The notes beneath the pieces were generated by a model. The model saw only the letters and a list, made by a program, of their open reading frames with translations, made no database searches and was not told the DNA's origin. A stretch of DNA of 64,000 nt, taken from NCBI GenBank assembly GCA_017399555.1, contig JAFQBW010000004.1:62001-126000 (forward strand), read 5' to 3'. The number at the start of each line of letters is the position of its first letter. Within the stretch, counting starts at the first letter, position 1. This DNA comes from Methanocorpusculum sp. (lineage in GTDB: Archaea > Halobacteriota > Methanomicrobia > Methanomicrobiales > Methanocorpusculaceae). A program made the translations under genes and the position numbers. Below are positions 33,867 through 41,703 of the stretch, in pieces.

Positions 33867-34544
33867 ATGAGAAAGACAGCACTTGTCGTTTTAGCAGTTG
33901 CCCTTGTGGGCATCGTTGCTGCTGCCGGCTGTATCAGCTCGGCTGCAAACTCCGACTCTCCGGTCGGAGAATGGACCATCAGCGGAACAGACGTAACCCT
34001 CTCCCTTAAGGCAGACGGTACTTTTGCCGGTCAGTCTTATGTAAACCGTTACTTCGGTGAGTACACCCTTGACGGAAACAAGATTGTCTTCACCCAGATG
34101 GGAAACACTCTGATGTTCGGTCCGGAAATCGAGAAGGAAGATGCATTCTTTGCAGCCCTTGCAGGCGAGCAGACCTATGAAATCGTTGACGGCAAACTCG
34201 TCCTTGAAAACGGACTCACCTTCACCGAAGCACCGAAGAGCGTTGTCGGCTCCTGGGAAACCGCTGACGGTGTTACCATCATCTTCAACGAAGACGGCAC
34301 CTTTGCAGGAAAGGGTCCTGTTAACAACTACTTCGGAAACTATGTTCAGGATGGCGAGTCCTTAACCTTTGAGCAGGTTGGAAACACTCAGATGTACGGT
34401 CCGGAAATTGAGGCAGAAGATGCATACTTCGCATCCTTAAAGACCGTTACCGGCTTCACCGTAACTGATGCAGGACTCACCTTAACTGACGCAAACGGAA
34501 AGGCAGTTGTCTCCTTTGCAGTCATGTCCTTCGTCGAAGAGTAA
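33867..34544 (+). CDS. Lipoprotein with two tandem META/HslJ-like repeats
   Basis: A 225-aa exported protein. A signal peptide ends in the lipobox VAAAGC (Cys22), so it is probably lipid-anchored to the outside of the membrane. The mature part is an internal duplication: residues about 33-118 and 123-205 share the order VGxW, x-F-x-x-DGTFAG, YFGxY, QxGNTxMxGPEIExEDAxFA. Each unit looks like a META (HslJ) beta-sandwich, a family with no defined enzyme activity. The close similarity of the copies suggests a recent duplication. The gene is alone and has a clear TATA box 27 nt upstream, so it may be strongly expressed. Confidence 0.7.
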   Translation: MRKTALVVLAVALVGIVAAAGCISSAANSDSPVGEWTISGTDVTLSLKADGTFAGQSYVNRYFGEYTLDGNKIVFTQMGNTLMFGPEIEKEDAFFAALAGEQTYEIVDGKLVLENGLTFTEAPKSVVGSWETADGVTIIFNEDGTFAGKGPVNNYFGNYVQDGESLTFEQVGNTQMYGPEIEAEDAYFASLKTVTGFTVTDAGLTLTDANGKAVVSFAVMSFVEE

Positions 34545-34601
34545 GAAGATACTTCTCAAAGAAACTAAATCCATAAAAAATACCTCCCAATCCAATCTTT
34601 T

Positions 34602-35276
34602 TTACTCTTCTTTCAGAAATTCTTCAACTGCCCTGTTGAACGCATCCGCTTTTTTCATCGGCAGGAAATGATCTCCTTCAAGGAACACGAGTTTGGCCTG
34701 TGGAATTGTTTCAGCAATCCTTTTCGTATGGCTTTCCCGAATCATGTCCTTTGTTCCGGCAAGAACAAGCGTTTCTGCCTGAATCATTCTCAGGTGTTCT
34801 TCGCGGATGCCGAAATCCTTTACCATAAGTCCTAAGATTTCCGCATTCCGCTGTGCTTCCGGATTTTTGAAGCGGGATGCGACTGCATAGCCAAGGGTTA
34901 TTGGAATCTGTACGGAACGCTTCACTGCTTTCGGCGTAATACATGCTCCGCAGAGGACGAGCCTGTGTACCCGTGTTGGATATTTTGCGGCAAAGAGGAT
35001 TGCTGTGTTTGCTCCGTCGGAAAATCCGATAATGTCTGCTTTTTCGATTTTCTGTTCGTTGAAGAAAGCGAGCAGGTCTTCTGCAAACTGCGGAAACGAC
35101 AGAGGCTTTGTTCCGCGGGGGGATTTTCCGTGTCCGCGGGTATCTACCGCAAATACCTGGAAGTTGGAGGAAAAATAGTCAGTCTGGTGTTCAAAGTCAG
35201 TGCTTTCTCCGCCGTTTCCGTGGAGAAGAATAAGAGTTTCTCCACTGCCTGCTTTTTTGCAGGCAAGAGATATCAT
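34602..35276 (-). CDS. Alpha/beta hydrolase
   Basis: A 224-aa hydrolase of unknown substrate. The oxyanion segment ILLHGNGGESTDF, the nucleophile elbow IGFSDGANTAILFA (Ser in G-F-S-D-G), a late Asp in LVLAGTKDMIRESH and the terminal His in LEGDHFLPM give a complete Ser-Asp-His triad. It overlaps the 114-aa gene by 4 bp and lies in a minus-strand trio with that gene and the cyclophilin. Esterase or C-C hydrolase activity cannot be distinguished. Confidence 0.85.
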   Translation of the reverse strand: MISLACKKAGSGETLILLHGNGGESTDFEHQTDYFSSNFQVFAVDTRGHGKSPRGTKPLSFPQFAEDLLAFFNEQKIEKADIIGFSDGANTAILFAAKYPTRVHRLVLCGACITPKAVKRSVQIPITLGYAVASRFKNPEAQRNAEILGLMVKDFGIREEHLRMIQAETLVLAGTKDMIRESHTKRIAETIPQAKLVFLEGDHFLPMKKADAFNRAVEEFLKEE

Positions 35277-35617
35277 CCGCAGCCTCCGCCCATCTCATAG
35301 AGTGCATAGAGTTCGTTTGCGGCGGCCATATCGCCTTTTTTCATCGTCTCGCTGATGAGAACTTCCGCACACTCAACCGGCAGGCATCCGATACTTTCCG
35401 CACCGGAACGGATGAGGGCTACAATTCCGAAGAACTCCTCATCGGTGAGCAGCTGCAGACGGGATGCGAAATCGTCTGCATCCTTTGCGAAATGATTTGC
35501 AACGGGCGCTAAAATTGAACGGTACTCTGCAGCGGATTTGGTGCAGGTAAGGCTTGTGCACTCGGGGGCGAGTTTTTCCAAAAGGCGAATGTCTTCTTCG
35601 GTTAAGGTTCTGCTCAT
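35273..35617 (-). CDS. 114-aa Cys-containing protein of unknown function
   Basis: Not recognised. The product is mostly helical and soluble, with Cys at 20, 25, 78, 83 and 113: two CX4C pairs plus a C-terminal GGGCG tail. Paired Cys could bind a metal or be redox-active. It lies between the cyclophilin (8 bp apart) and the hydrolase (4-bp overlap), in a minus-strand operon divergent from the radical-SAM maturase at 36172. The Gly-Cys tail and neighbouring maturase make a substrate role thinkable, but the length exceeds that of usual Cys-rich RiPP precursors and nothing proves it. Confidence 0.55.
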   Translation of the reverse strand: MSRTLTEEDIRLLEKLAPECTSLTCTKSAAEYRSILAPVANHFAKDADDFASRLQLLTDEEFFGIVALIRSGAESIGCLPVECAEVLISETMKKGDMAAANELYALYEMGGGCG

Positions 35618-35625
35618 AAAAAAGA

Positions 35626-36084
35626 TTAGAGAAGAGTTGCTTCAACAATGACAACATCTTCGAGCGGTCTGTCGCTGTAGTTGGTCTTGACCTTTCCAAT
35701 CTTCTCGACAACCTCCATGCCTTCGACAACGTGACCAAATGCCGGGTGGGCTTTGTCAAGGTAGTTGTTGTTGACGAGGTTGATGAAGAACTGGCTTCCT
35801 CCGGTGTTCGGTCCGGCGTTTGCCATGGAGATGGTTCCCTTGTTGTTCTTGTTGTCCGGCATGAACTCATCTTTAATCTGGTATCCGGGACCTCCTCTGC
35901 CGGTTCCGGTCGGGTCTCCTCCCTGAATCATGAATCCGTCAATTACGCGGTGGAAGATGACTCCGTTGTAGAATCCTTCGCCGACGAGTTTTGCGAAGTT
36001 GCCGGCTGTAATCGGCATGTCTTCGCGAAGTTCCAGAGTGATATCTCCCATGTTGGTTTTGAGAAGAACTTTCTGTGGTGTCAT
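35626..36084 (-). CDS. Cyclophilin-type peptidyl-prolyl cis-trans isomerase
   Basis: Catalyses proline isomerisation in folding proteins. The 152-aa protein has the cyclophilin core NFAKLVGEGFYNGVIFHRVIDGFMIQGGD, including catalytic Arg in FHRV, with GSQFFINL and HPAFGHVVEGMEVV following. There is no signal peptide, so it is cytoplasmic. The frame extends to 36117, but the ATG at 36084 fits the family N-terminus and a TTTATTA element sits about 27 nt upstream on the coding strand, suggesting a leaderless start. Two further genes follow on the same strand. Confidence 0.93.
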   Translation of the reverse strand: MTPQKVLLKTNMGDITLELREDMPITAGNFAKLVGEGFYNGVIFHRVIDGFMIQGGDPTGTGRGGPGYQIKDEFMPDNKNNKGTISMANAGPNTGGSQFFINLVNNNYLDKAHPAFGHVVEGMEVVEKIGKVKTNYSDRPLEDVVIVEATLL

Positions 36085-36171
36085 ATAGTAGAATTCGTCT
36101 GCTTTGGTAATAAACATGGGGGTTTGAAACAGTAATCATGAATATCCGTCCTGCCCAATATATTCTCATTC

Positions 36172-37329
36172 ATGAAAAATCCCTTCCATGTAATGATTAT
36201 CCCCACCCTCGGCTGTCCGGGAAAGTGTAAATACTGCTGGAGTTCGGATGAGAACTCGCCGAAGATGAGTCTTGATACGGTCCGCGATATTGTTGAGTGG
36301 TTAAAGCCGGTTGAAGAGGAGCATGTGACGTTCACCTTCCACGGAGGAGAGCCGCTTTTAGCCGGTGCTTCCTTCTACCGCGAGGCACTGCCGATGCTTT
36401 CCAAAGAGCTTTCGCACATGCATCCGGAGTTTGCGATGCAGACGAATCTCTGGCTGATGGATGATGAGCTGGCGGAGATTCTTGCGGAATATCAGGTGCC
36501 GCTTGGTTCTTCCATCGACGGTCCGGAGGATCTGACGGATTATCAGAGAGGGGATGAATACTATACCCGATGCATGGAAGGGTACCGCATCGCAGTAGAG
36601 CACGGGCTTCTGGTGCGGTTTATCTGTACGTTTACGAACTCGTCGGTTCTGCGAAAAGAGGATATTGTGGAGTTCTTCAAGAGTCAGGGATGGGTTATGA
36701 AGCTCCATCCGGCACTTCCGTCCTTGAAAGGGGACAATCCGAATGCATGGACACTGTCTCCGGAGGAGTACGGAGAGCTTCTGGTCTGGCTTTTGGATTA
36801 TGCGATTACGCATCCGAACTTTGAGATTATGAATGTCAACGATCTCTGCCGCTGTGTGTTTACGCGCTCGGGTGCGGTCTGTACGTATGCGGACTGTATG
36901 GGTTCTACTTTTGCGATTGGACCTGACGGAGCGATTTATCCGTGCTATCGGTTTATCGGTATGCCGGAGTGGGTGATGGGGTATGTGCAGGATAAGCCGT
37001 CGATTGCAAATCTGATGGAAAGTCCGGCAGGCAAGCGGATGACGGCATTTAAGGAGCATGTGGATTCTGCCTGCCGCGACTGTGCACACATTACCTACTG
37101 CAGAGGCGGCTGTCCGTACAATGCGATTGCTCCAACCGGCGGAGAGCTCGAAGGTGTTGACCCGCACTGTACGGCATACAAGCGGGCATTTGATGAGATT
37201 GTGTCCCGGATGGAAAAGGAAATGGAAGCACCTGTTCTTTCCGCGGGGCCTGCTGCGCGGAGGTCGCGGGTAAAGCGGATGGAAAAGCCGCCGGTGATGC
37301 CGCTGATTAAGCGGATTATTGAAAAATAA
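36172..37329 (+). CDS. Radical SAM/SPASM peptide-modifying enzyme (methanogen rSAM maturase type)
   Basis: A 385-aa radical SAM protein. The [4Fe-4S]/SAM motif CPGKCKYC (Cys15, 19, 22) is followed by HGGEPLLAG. The C-terminal SPASM region is rich in Cys: PDGAIYPCYRF, then CRDCAHITYCRGGCPYN, then PHC, enough for two auxiliary clusters. This layout matches the methanogen peptide-maturase families (TIGR04083-like), whose members are thought to modify Cys-rich ribosomal peptides. No short Cys-rich peptide gene is adjacent on its own strand. The last 40 residues are basic and Pro-rich. The gene is divergent from the cyclophilin, with 87 bp between ATGs. Confidence 0.75.
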   Translation: MKNPFHVMIIPTLGCPGKCKYCWSSDENSPKMSLDTVRDIVEWLKPVEEEHVTFTFHGGEPLLAGASFYREALPMLSKELSHMHPEFAMQTNLWLMDDELAEILAEYQVPLGSSIDGPEDLTDYQRGDEYYTRCMEGYRIAVEHGLLVRFICTFTNSSVLRKEDIVEFFKSQGWVMKLHPALPSLKGDNPNAWTLSPEEYGELLVWLLDYAITHPNFEIMNVNDLCRCVFTRSGAVCTYADCMGSTFAIGPDGAIYPCYRFIGMPEWVMGYVQDKPSIANLMESPAGKRMTAFKEHVDSACRDCAHITYCRGGCPYNAIAPTGGELEGVDPHCTAYKRAFDEIVSRMEKEMEAPVLSAGPAARRSRVKRMEKPPVMPLIKRIIEK

Positions 37330-37559
37330 CTCTGAGGATTTCTAATACTTCTATTTTTTGAAAAACACCGCAAAGCAATACGATAGGCGATGGAACGGAA
37401 GCGACCAAGCCTGTTGGAAATTGATATTTTAAAACGTATTGGGGCTAAGGCGAAGCCGCACGCCCCTTAGGCGTCGCGGGGATATGGGCGCTCATTAAAC
37501 CGGGGTGCAATGCACCCCTGTTCAATCCAAAAGAAAAAATGGTTATGAGTAAATCAGAT
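37330..37559. other. Intergenic interval between convergent rSAM and mtd genes, with palindrome
   Basis: No coding frame is evident. GGGGTGCA-A-TGCACCCC (37502-37518) is a perfect 8-bp palindrome with a 1-nt centre. The segment near 37370 repeats AGCAAYACGATAG seen at 2252-2265. The composition shifts between AT-rich and GC-rich blocks (GCACGCCCCTTAGGCGTC). Confidence 0.4.
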
Positions 37560-38402
37560 TTACTCTGGCTTGCTGATGAGTGCAGTCTTGGAGACGATCT
37601 CACCAGTCTTCTTGTGCGGCATGCGGATAACGCCGTCGCATCCTTTCTCAATCTCACGTGCTTCGTCACAGAGTGCTGCTGCCTGGCGCATGACTTCGTG
37701 TGCAGATGCAACGATTGGGATGTAGTCTTCCCATGCTTTGGTCATGAAGCAACCCTTAACGTTGATGTTTGCAACAGACTGTGCCATCTCGTATGCTGCG
37801 CGTGCTTTTGCGTGTGCGTACGGGTTGGTGAATTCGCCCTTGGTTGCGTTGTCAGAGTTGACGACGAGTTTCGGGAGAACGAGCTCTTCGCCCTTCTTGC
37901 CTTCCTTAACCTGGTCGATAACTTTGTCAAGCTCGAGCTGGAGCTTGCGGAATGCACCGGTGGTTGCGAGGACCTTGATGAGGTTTCCGTTGTAGTCTGC
38001 CATCTCAACTGGGTCGAGGAACTCGCGGCGTGCACCGATCATTGCGTCTGCCTTCATGATGATGTATCCGAAGCCGGATGCCTTGAGTGCTTCCCATCCC
38101 TCTTTCTTGGTGGTGACGTCGTCAGTGATGACAACGACCGGGATGCCTGCTGCCTTGAGTTCTTCTCGTGCACCAACTGGGCCTTCGAGGACGCCGTTCG
38201 GGGAAACGACAATTGCGAAGTCCGGCTGCCATGCTTTCAGGTTGGAAACGACGCGGTCAACGTCTTCCTTCTGCAGTTTGGTTCCAGAGGTTGCCATGAA
38301 GGTCATCATGTCTTCACGGTCTGCACGCTCATCTAAAAGAAGCTCTGCCATAACACCTGCTGCGATGTTGCCGAGCTTTGCAACTCCTACCTTTACTACC
38401 AT
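37560..38402 (-). CDS. mtd: F420-dependent methylene-tetrahydromethanopterin dehydrogenase
   Basis: Reduces methenyl-H4MPT to methylene-H4MPT with F420H2, a core step of CO2 methanogenesis in the cytoplasm. The 280-aa protein starts [30 protein letters not shown], has the [11 protein letters not shown] loop, and shows family-typical [20 protein letters not shown] and [21 protein letters not shown] segments. The ATG at 38402 has a GAGGTG SD on the coding strand 8 nt upstream, better supported than the longer frame to 38459. A TATA-like CTTATATTG lies about 60 nt upstream, giving a short leader with an SD. It is divergent from tfx. Confidence 0.95.
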   Translation of the reverse strand: MVVKVGVAKLGNIAAGVMAELLLDERADREDMMTFMATSGTKLQKEDVDRVVSNLKAWQPDFAIVVSPNGVLEGPVGAREELKAAGIPVVVITDDVTTKKEGWEALKASGFGYIIMKADAMIGARREFLDPVEMADYNGNLIKVLATTGAFRKLQLELDKVIDQVKEGKKGEELVLPKLVVNSDNATKGEFTNPYAHAKARAAYEMAQSVANINVKGCFMTKAWEDYIPIVASAHEVMRQAAALCDEAREIEKGCDGVIRMPHKKTGEIVSKTALISKPE

Positions 38403-38550
38403 ATTTAATACACCTCTCATTTGTTGAATGAGAACATCAAATATTTTGACGAGAATCAATATAAGGCTTGTGAATGATTATATCACTCCTGAAAACACCG
38501 GAAAATTCTTTCTGTTTTTGCTTCGCTCAAAGAGATTTGCCGGATAATTC

Positions 38551-38575
38551 CAGCAGTGCCTGATGCACACTGCTG
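38551..38575. promoter_or_regulatory. 8-bp inverted repeat between mtd and tfx
   Basis: CAGCAGTG and CACTGCTG surround a 9-nt loop in the divergent mtd-tfx interval. It could be a regulator site, or an RNA hairpin; a CTGCAGTTTTT stretch follows at 38580-38590. Confidence 0.4.
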
Positions 38576-38651
38576 ATTTCTGCAGTTTTTCTGCACACAG
38601 ACTTCTCAGACGCCGGTCAATGCGGAATTTCCTGTGCGCGTTTTTGTCCGT

Positions 38652-38692
38652 CGTTCAACCAATGTATTTATTGTTAATGGCGTTCAATTAAT
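38652..38692 (+). promoter_or_regulatory. Direct repeat flanking the tfx TATA box, possible autoregulatory site
   Basis: CGTTCAACCAAT (38652-38663) and CGTTCAATTAAT (38681-38692) are 29 bp apart, almost three helical turns, and flank TATTTATT (38665-38672), the TATA box 28 nt before the tfx ATG. Binding of Tfx or another factor to both would cover the promoter. Confidence 0.5.
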
Positions 38693-38696
38693 CTGT

Positions 38697-39101
38697 ATGA
38701 AAGATACCCTTCTCACCGACAGACAGAAGGAAGTTATCCGTCTCCGAAAGCAGGGAATGACTCAGCAGCAGATTGCTGACCGTCTTGGTACGTCGAAGGC
38801 AAACATCTGTACTATAGAGAAGTCTGCAAACGAAAACATCCGCCGGGCAAAAGAGACGTTGGAGTTCCTCTATACTCTTGACGCCTCTGAGCTTTGCACG
38901 ATTCCGGCAGGCACGGATTTGATGGATGCGCCAAAGCTTATCTATGCGGCAGCGGCTCCGACGAATGTGAAGATTATCTATGATACGCTGGCGTTAATCA
39001 ACCGTTTATCCTCGTACATCCCGGAGAAGTTCCGCGGACGGCAGGTCAAAGAGGATATCTGCGTATATCTGAATAAAGAGGGCGACCTCTACTTCAGCTG
39101 A
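38697..39101 (+). CDS. tfx: Tfx-family DNA-binding protein
   Basis: A 134-aa regulator. The N-terminal helix-turn-helix LTDRQKEVIRLRKQGMTQQQIADRLGTSKANICTIEKSA is the Tfx signature; the C-terminal half holds the conserved small domain with YIPEKFRGRQVKEDICVYLN. Tfx of Methanothermobacter binds near the promoter of the molybdenum formylmethanofuran dehydrogenase operon, so a role in methanogenesis gene control is likely here, perhaps including the divergent mtd. The ATG at 38697 is favoured over 38634 because a TATA box lies 28 nt upstream. A T7 run directly after the stop codon (39103-39109) probably terminates it. Confidence 0.88.
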   Translation: MKDTLLTDRQKEVIRLRKQGMTQQQIADRLGTSKANICTIEKSANENIRRAKETLEFLYTLDASELCTIPAGTDLMDAPKLIYAAAAPTNVKIIYDTLALINRLSSYIPEKFRGRQVKEDICVYLNKEGDLYFS

Positions 39102-39126
39102 CTTTTTTTCCAAAACCATGCAAGGT

Positions 39127-39140
39127 TTTATTATATATTA
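39127..39140 (+). promoter_or_regulatory. TATA region of the L3 leader/ribosomal operon
   Basis: TTTATTATATATTA predicts a transcription start near 39155-39165, more than 500 nt before the L3 start codon. Confidence 0.5.
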
Positions 39141-39154
39141 GAACCAATGATATA

Positions 39155-39690
39155 GAGCCTTTAATTAGGCTGATATCAGCGATTCTGCTGAAATGAGGAT
39201 ATCCAGTTGGTACAAAACAGCGCATTTCGCGTCTGGTTTTGTAATTGTGTAACCCGGAGCGGTTTTCCGCGGCCGGTGTTAAGACCTTCATAGGTCTGAT
39301 GATACGCGCAGGGCGAACGTCTCTGATGTGCCCATCCTGAAATGCAGGAGCGCGTCGATGTCAGGTTCTCTTCCGTGAGACTTGGAAAATTACTGTCTGC
39401 CGAACTTACGAGCAGACGCACCGCGGTTTATACCGGGTGATCGGGCTTTGAACAGATAAGACGTTATCGTGTTCAGTTTGGATATCCAGTTAGAGGATTT
39501 ACAAAGTACAACCCGTCTTTTCAGTCCACCTGCGAAGCAGGAGACCAAGACAACAGTGTCCCGCGGGTCGATTCCGAAAAGGAAGCCGGCGGTGAAAAAG
39601 ATAGGCTGTCACATCTGATGACAACCAGCAGAACTAGTTTGAAGCGCTTGAAAAAGCAGATTCAGACATTATCACAGGATTGATGAAAAA
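39155..39690 (+). ncRNA. Long structured RNA upstream of the L3 operon, unidentified
   Basis: Nearly 540 nt with no convincing frame but many perfect helices: AGACCT/AGGTCT (39282-39297); a three-way junction closed by ACGCGC/GCGCGT (39304-39355) with arms GGGC/GCCC and TCCTG/CAGGA; GTCTGC/GCAGAC (39395-39417); GAACAGATAA with TTATC(G)TGTTC (39450-39474); and ACCCG/CGGGT (39511-39568) enclosing GTCTT-GTC-CCTGC with GCAGG-GAC-AAGAC. ACAAAAC/GTTTTGT (39212-39242) and GCGG/CCGC add more. GGATATCCAGTT occurs at 39197-39208 and 39480-39491. It may be one or more noncoding RNAs sharing the promoter, or a regulatory leader. No match to RNase P, SRP RNA or tRNA was found. Confidence 0.65.
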
Positions 39691-40692
39691 ATGAGAACAG
39701 TGAGACCCAGAGCAGGTTCACTCGCATACTATCCGCGCAAGCGCGCCAAGGACATTATTCCAAAGTACCAGTCCTGGCCGCAGTACGACGGACAGCCAAT
39801 GCTCCAGGGCTTTGCAGGCTACAAGGCAGGCATGACCCACGTGATCATGATCGATGATCACAAAAAGAGTCCGACAGAGGGCAAGGAAATTATGGTCCCA
39901 GTGACTGTAATTGAAATCCCGCCAATGACCGTTGCCGCAATCCGCGTCTACGTCAAAGACACCTACGGAAAGCACCCGCTTACCGAGGTCTGGGCAGAAA
40001 ACACCGAAGCACTCTCCGGCAGAATCACCAAAGCAAAGACCAACAACGCAGCAAAAGCAACCGAGAAGATCAACGCTGCAATTGAAGACGTTGTTGAAGT
40101 TATGGTCTTAATGTACACCAAGCCAACCGCACTTACCGGTGTTCCAAAGAAAGTCCCGGACTTAATGGAAATCCGTGTTGCAGGCGGCAGTGCAGCAGAC
40201 CGCTTTGCATACGCTCTTTCTATTCTCGGAACCGAGATTGAAATGTCCTCTCTCTTCGCAGACGGTCAGTTTGCAGACATTACCGGAATCACCAAAGGTA
40301 AGGGATTCAACGGTGCAGTCAAGAGATTCGGTATCACTCTCCGTAAGAGAAAGCACTCCAGAGCAAAGAAGACAAGACACATCGGTACCCTCGGTCCATG
40401 GCATCCTCACCACGTCAGATGGCAGGTCCCAATGGCAGGTCAGATGGGATTCCAGCAGAGAACCGAATTTAACAAGCGCATCATCAAGATCGGCGACAAC
40501 CCAGACGAGATTAACCCGGCTGGCGGTTTCCTCCACTACGGTCTTGTCCGTGGAAACTACGTCCTGATTAAGGGAAGCATTCCAGGACCGGCAAAACGCT
40601 TAGTCCGTATCCGCTCTGCAACCCGCATGGGTGAACAGAAGGTTCAGACTCCGGTTGTTGAGTTTGTCAGTCTCCAGAGCAAGCAGGGGTAA
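39691..40692 (+). CDS. rpl3: 50S ribosomal protein L3 (uL3)
   Basis: Early-assembling large-subunit protein near the peptidyl-transferase centre. The 333-aa archaeal/eukaryal form starts [20 protein letters not shown] and has the diagnostic [25 protein letters not shown] and [19 protein letters not shown] segments, whose histidines surround the site of the eukaryotic L3 His methylation. It is the first coding gene of the operon, behind the long structured leader; only a weak SD-like GATTGATGA precedes its ATG. L4 begins on the next base after the stop codon. Confidence 0.97.
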   Translation: MRTVRPRAGSLAYYPRKRAKDIIPKYQSWPQYDGQPMLQGFAGYKAGMTHVIMIDDHKKSPTEGKEIMVPVTVIEIPPMTVAAIRVYVKDTYGKHPLTEVWAENTEALSGRITKAKTNNAAKATEKINAAIEDVVEVMVLMYTKPTALTGVPKKVPDLMEIRVAGGSAADRFAYALSILGTEIEMSSLFADGQFADITGITKGKGFNGAVKRFGITLRKRKHSRAKKTRHIGTLGPWHPHHVRWQVPMAGQMGFQQRTEFNKRIIKIGDNPDEINPAGGFLHYGLVRGNYVLIKGSIPGPAKRLVRIRSATRMGEQKVQTPVVEFVSLQSKQG

Positions 40693-41442
40693 ATGAGCAT
40701 GAAAGCAAACGTAAAAGCAATTAACGGCTCAGTTCTCCGCGAAATCGAGCTCCCGGCAGTCTTCGATGAAGCATACCGCCCGGACCTTATCAAGAGAGCT
40801 GTCCTCGCATACCAGAGCGAAAACTATCAGGCATACGGTGCAGACAAGTACGCAGGTCTCAGAACCTCCGCAGAAGGCTGGGGATCCAAGCGCGGCGAAT
40901 CCAAGATTCCGCGTATCAAGAACGGCAGCCGCGGTGCAAAAGTTCCGCAGACCAAGGGTGGTCACCCGGCACACGCACCAAAAGTCGAGAAAGTCTTCGT
41001 TGAGAAGATCAACAAGAAGGAGAAGGCAAAGGCAATCCGCTCCGCAATTGCAGCAACCGCAAACACCGAACTCGTCGCAGCACGCGGACACAAGTTCGAG
41101 GGTGACGCAGCAATCGTCGTTGAGGATGCATTTGAAGCAATCGCAAAGACTGCAGAAGTCATCAAGGCACTCGTTGCACTTGGTGTCGGCGCAGACTTAG
41201 AGCGTGCAAAACTCTCCAAGAAGATCCGTGCAGGACGCGGAAAGACCCGTGGACGCAAGTACAAGCAGGCAGTCTCTGTCTTAATCGTCACCGCAGGCGA
41301 ATTCGTTGCAGCAAACAACATCGCAGGTGTTGACTGTGTACCGGTCACCGCACTGAACGCAAACCTCCTTGCACCGGGATGTGACGCAGGCAGACTTACC
41401 GTCTGGACTGAAGCAGCTGTAAAGAAACTCGGGGAGGCATAA
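40693..41442 (+). CDS. rpl4: 50S ribosomal protein L4 (uL4)
   Basis: Lines the exit tunnel with its extended loop. The 249-aa archaeal protein includes AGLRTSAEGWGSKRG, PRIKNGSRGAKVPQTKGGHPAHAP (the basic tunnel loop region) and KIRAGRGKTRGRKYKQAVSVLIV. The ATG at 40693 abuts the L3 stop; a second in-frame ATG at 40699 fits the GGGG of the L3 end better as an SD, so the true start may be two codons later. L23 follows 2 bp after the stop codon. Confidence 0.97.
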   Translation: MSMKANVKAINGSVLREIELPAVFDEAYRPDLIKRAVLAYQSENYQAYGADKYAGLRTSAEGWGSKRGESKIPRIKNGSRGAKVPQTKGGHPAHAPKVEKVFVEKINKKEKAKAIRSAIAATANTELVAARGHKFEGDAAIVVEDAFEAIAKTAEVIKALVALGVGADLERAKLSKKIRAGRGKTRGRKYKQAVSVLIVTAGEFVAANNIAGVDCVPVTALNANLLAPGCDAGRLTVWTEAAVKKLGEA

Positions 41443-41444
41443 AT

Positions 41445-41693
41445 ATGACACTTGCATACCCGATTGTTACTGAAAAGGCAATGGTCATCCTTGAAAACGT
41501 CAACCAGCTCTCCTTCATCGTAGCAAAGGAAGCAAAGAAGGCAGACATCAAGGCAGCAGTCGAGAAGACCTTCGGCAAGAAGATTGTCGCAGTCAACACG
41601 ATGATGACCACCAAAGGAACGAAGAAGGCAATCATTACCTTCGAAGAGAAGAACGCCGCTGAAGAGATTCTCTCTCAGCTTGGAATCGTGTAA
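41445..41693 (+). CDS. rpl23: 50S ribosomal protein L23 (uL23)
   Basis: Sits at the tunnel exit, where it contacts SRP and other nascent-chain factors. The 82-aa protein has the compact alpha/beta fold with YPIVTEKAMVILENVNQLSFIV and ADIKAAVEKTFGKKIVAVNTM, which are family-typical. The ATG is preceded by GGGGAGG at good distance, showing the SD pattern used inside this operon. It follows L4 by 2 bp and precedes L2 by 10 bp. Confidence 0.96.
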   Translation: MTLAYPIVTEKAMVILENVNQLSFIVAKEAKKADIKAAVEKTFGKKIVAVNTMMTTKGTKKAIITFEEKNAAEEILSQLGIV

Positions 41694-41703
41694 GGTGAGA
41701 TAA

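Noticed and set aside
37502-37518. CRISPR-like or attachment-site palindrome
   Set aside because: Only one copy exists, with no spacers, cas genes, integrase or direct repeats nearby.
39297-39340. C/D-box guide RNA (TGATGA ... CTGA)
   Set aside because: The internal D' and C' boxes would overlap, and the segment is better explained by the three-way junction at 39304-39355.
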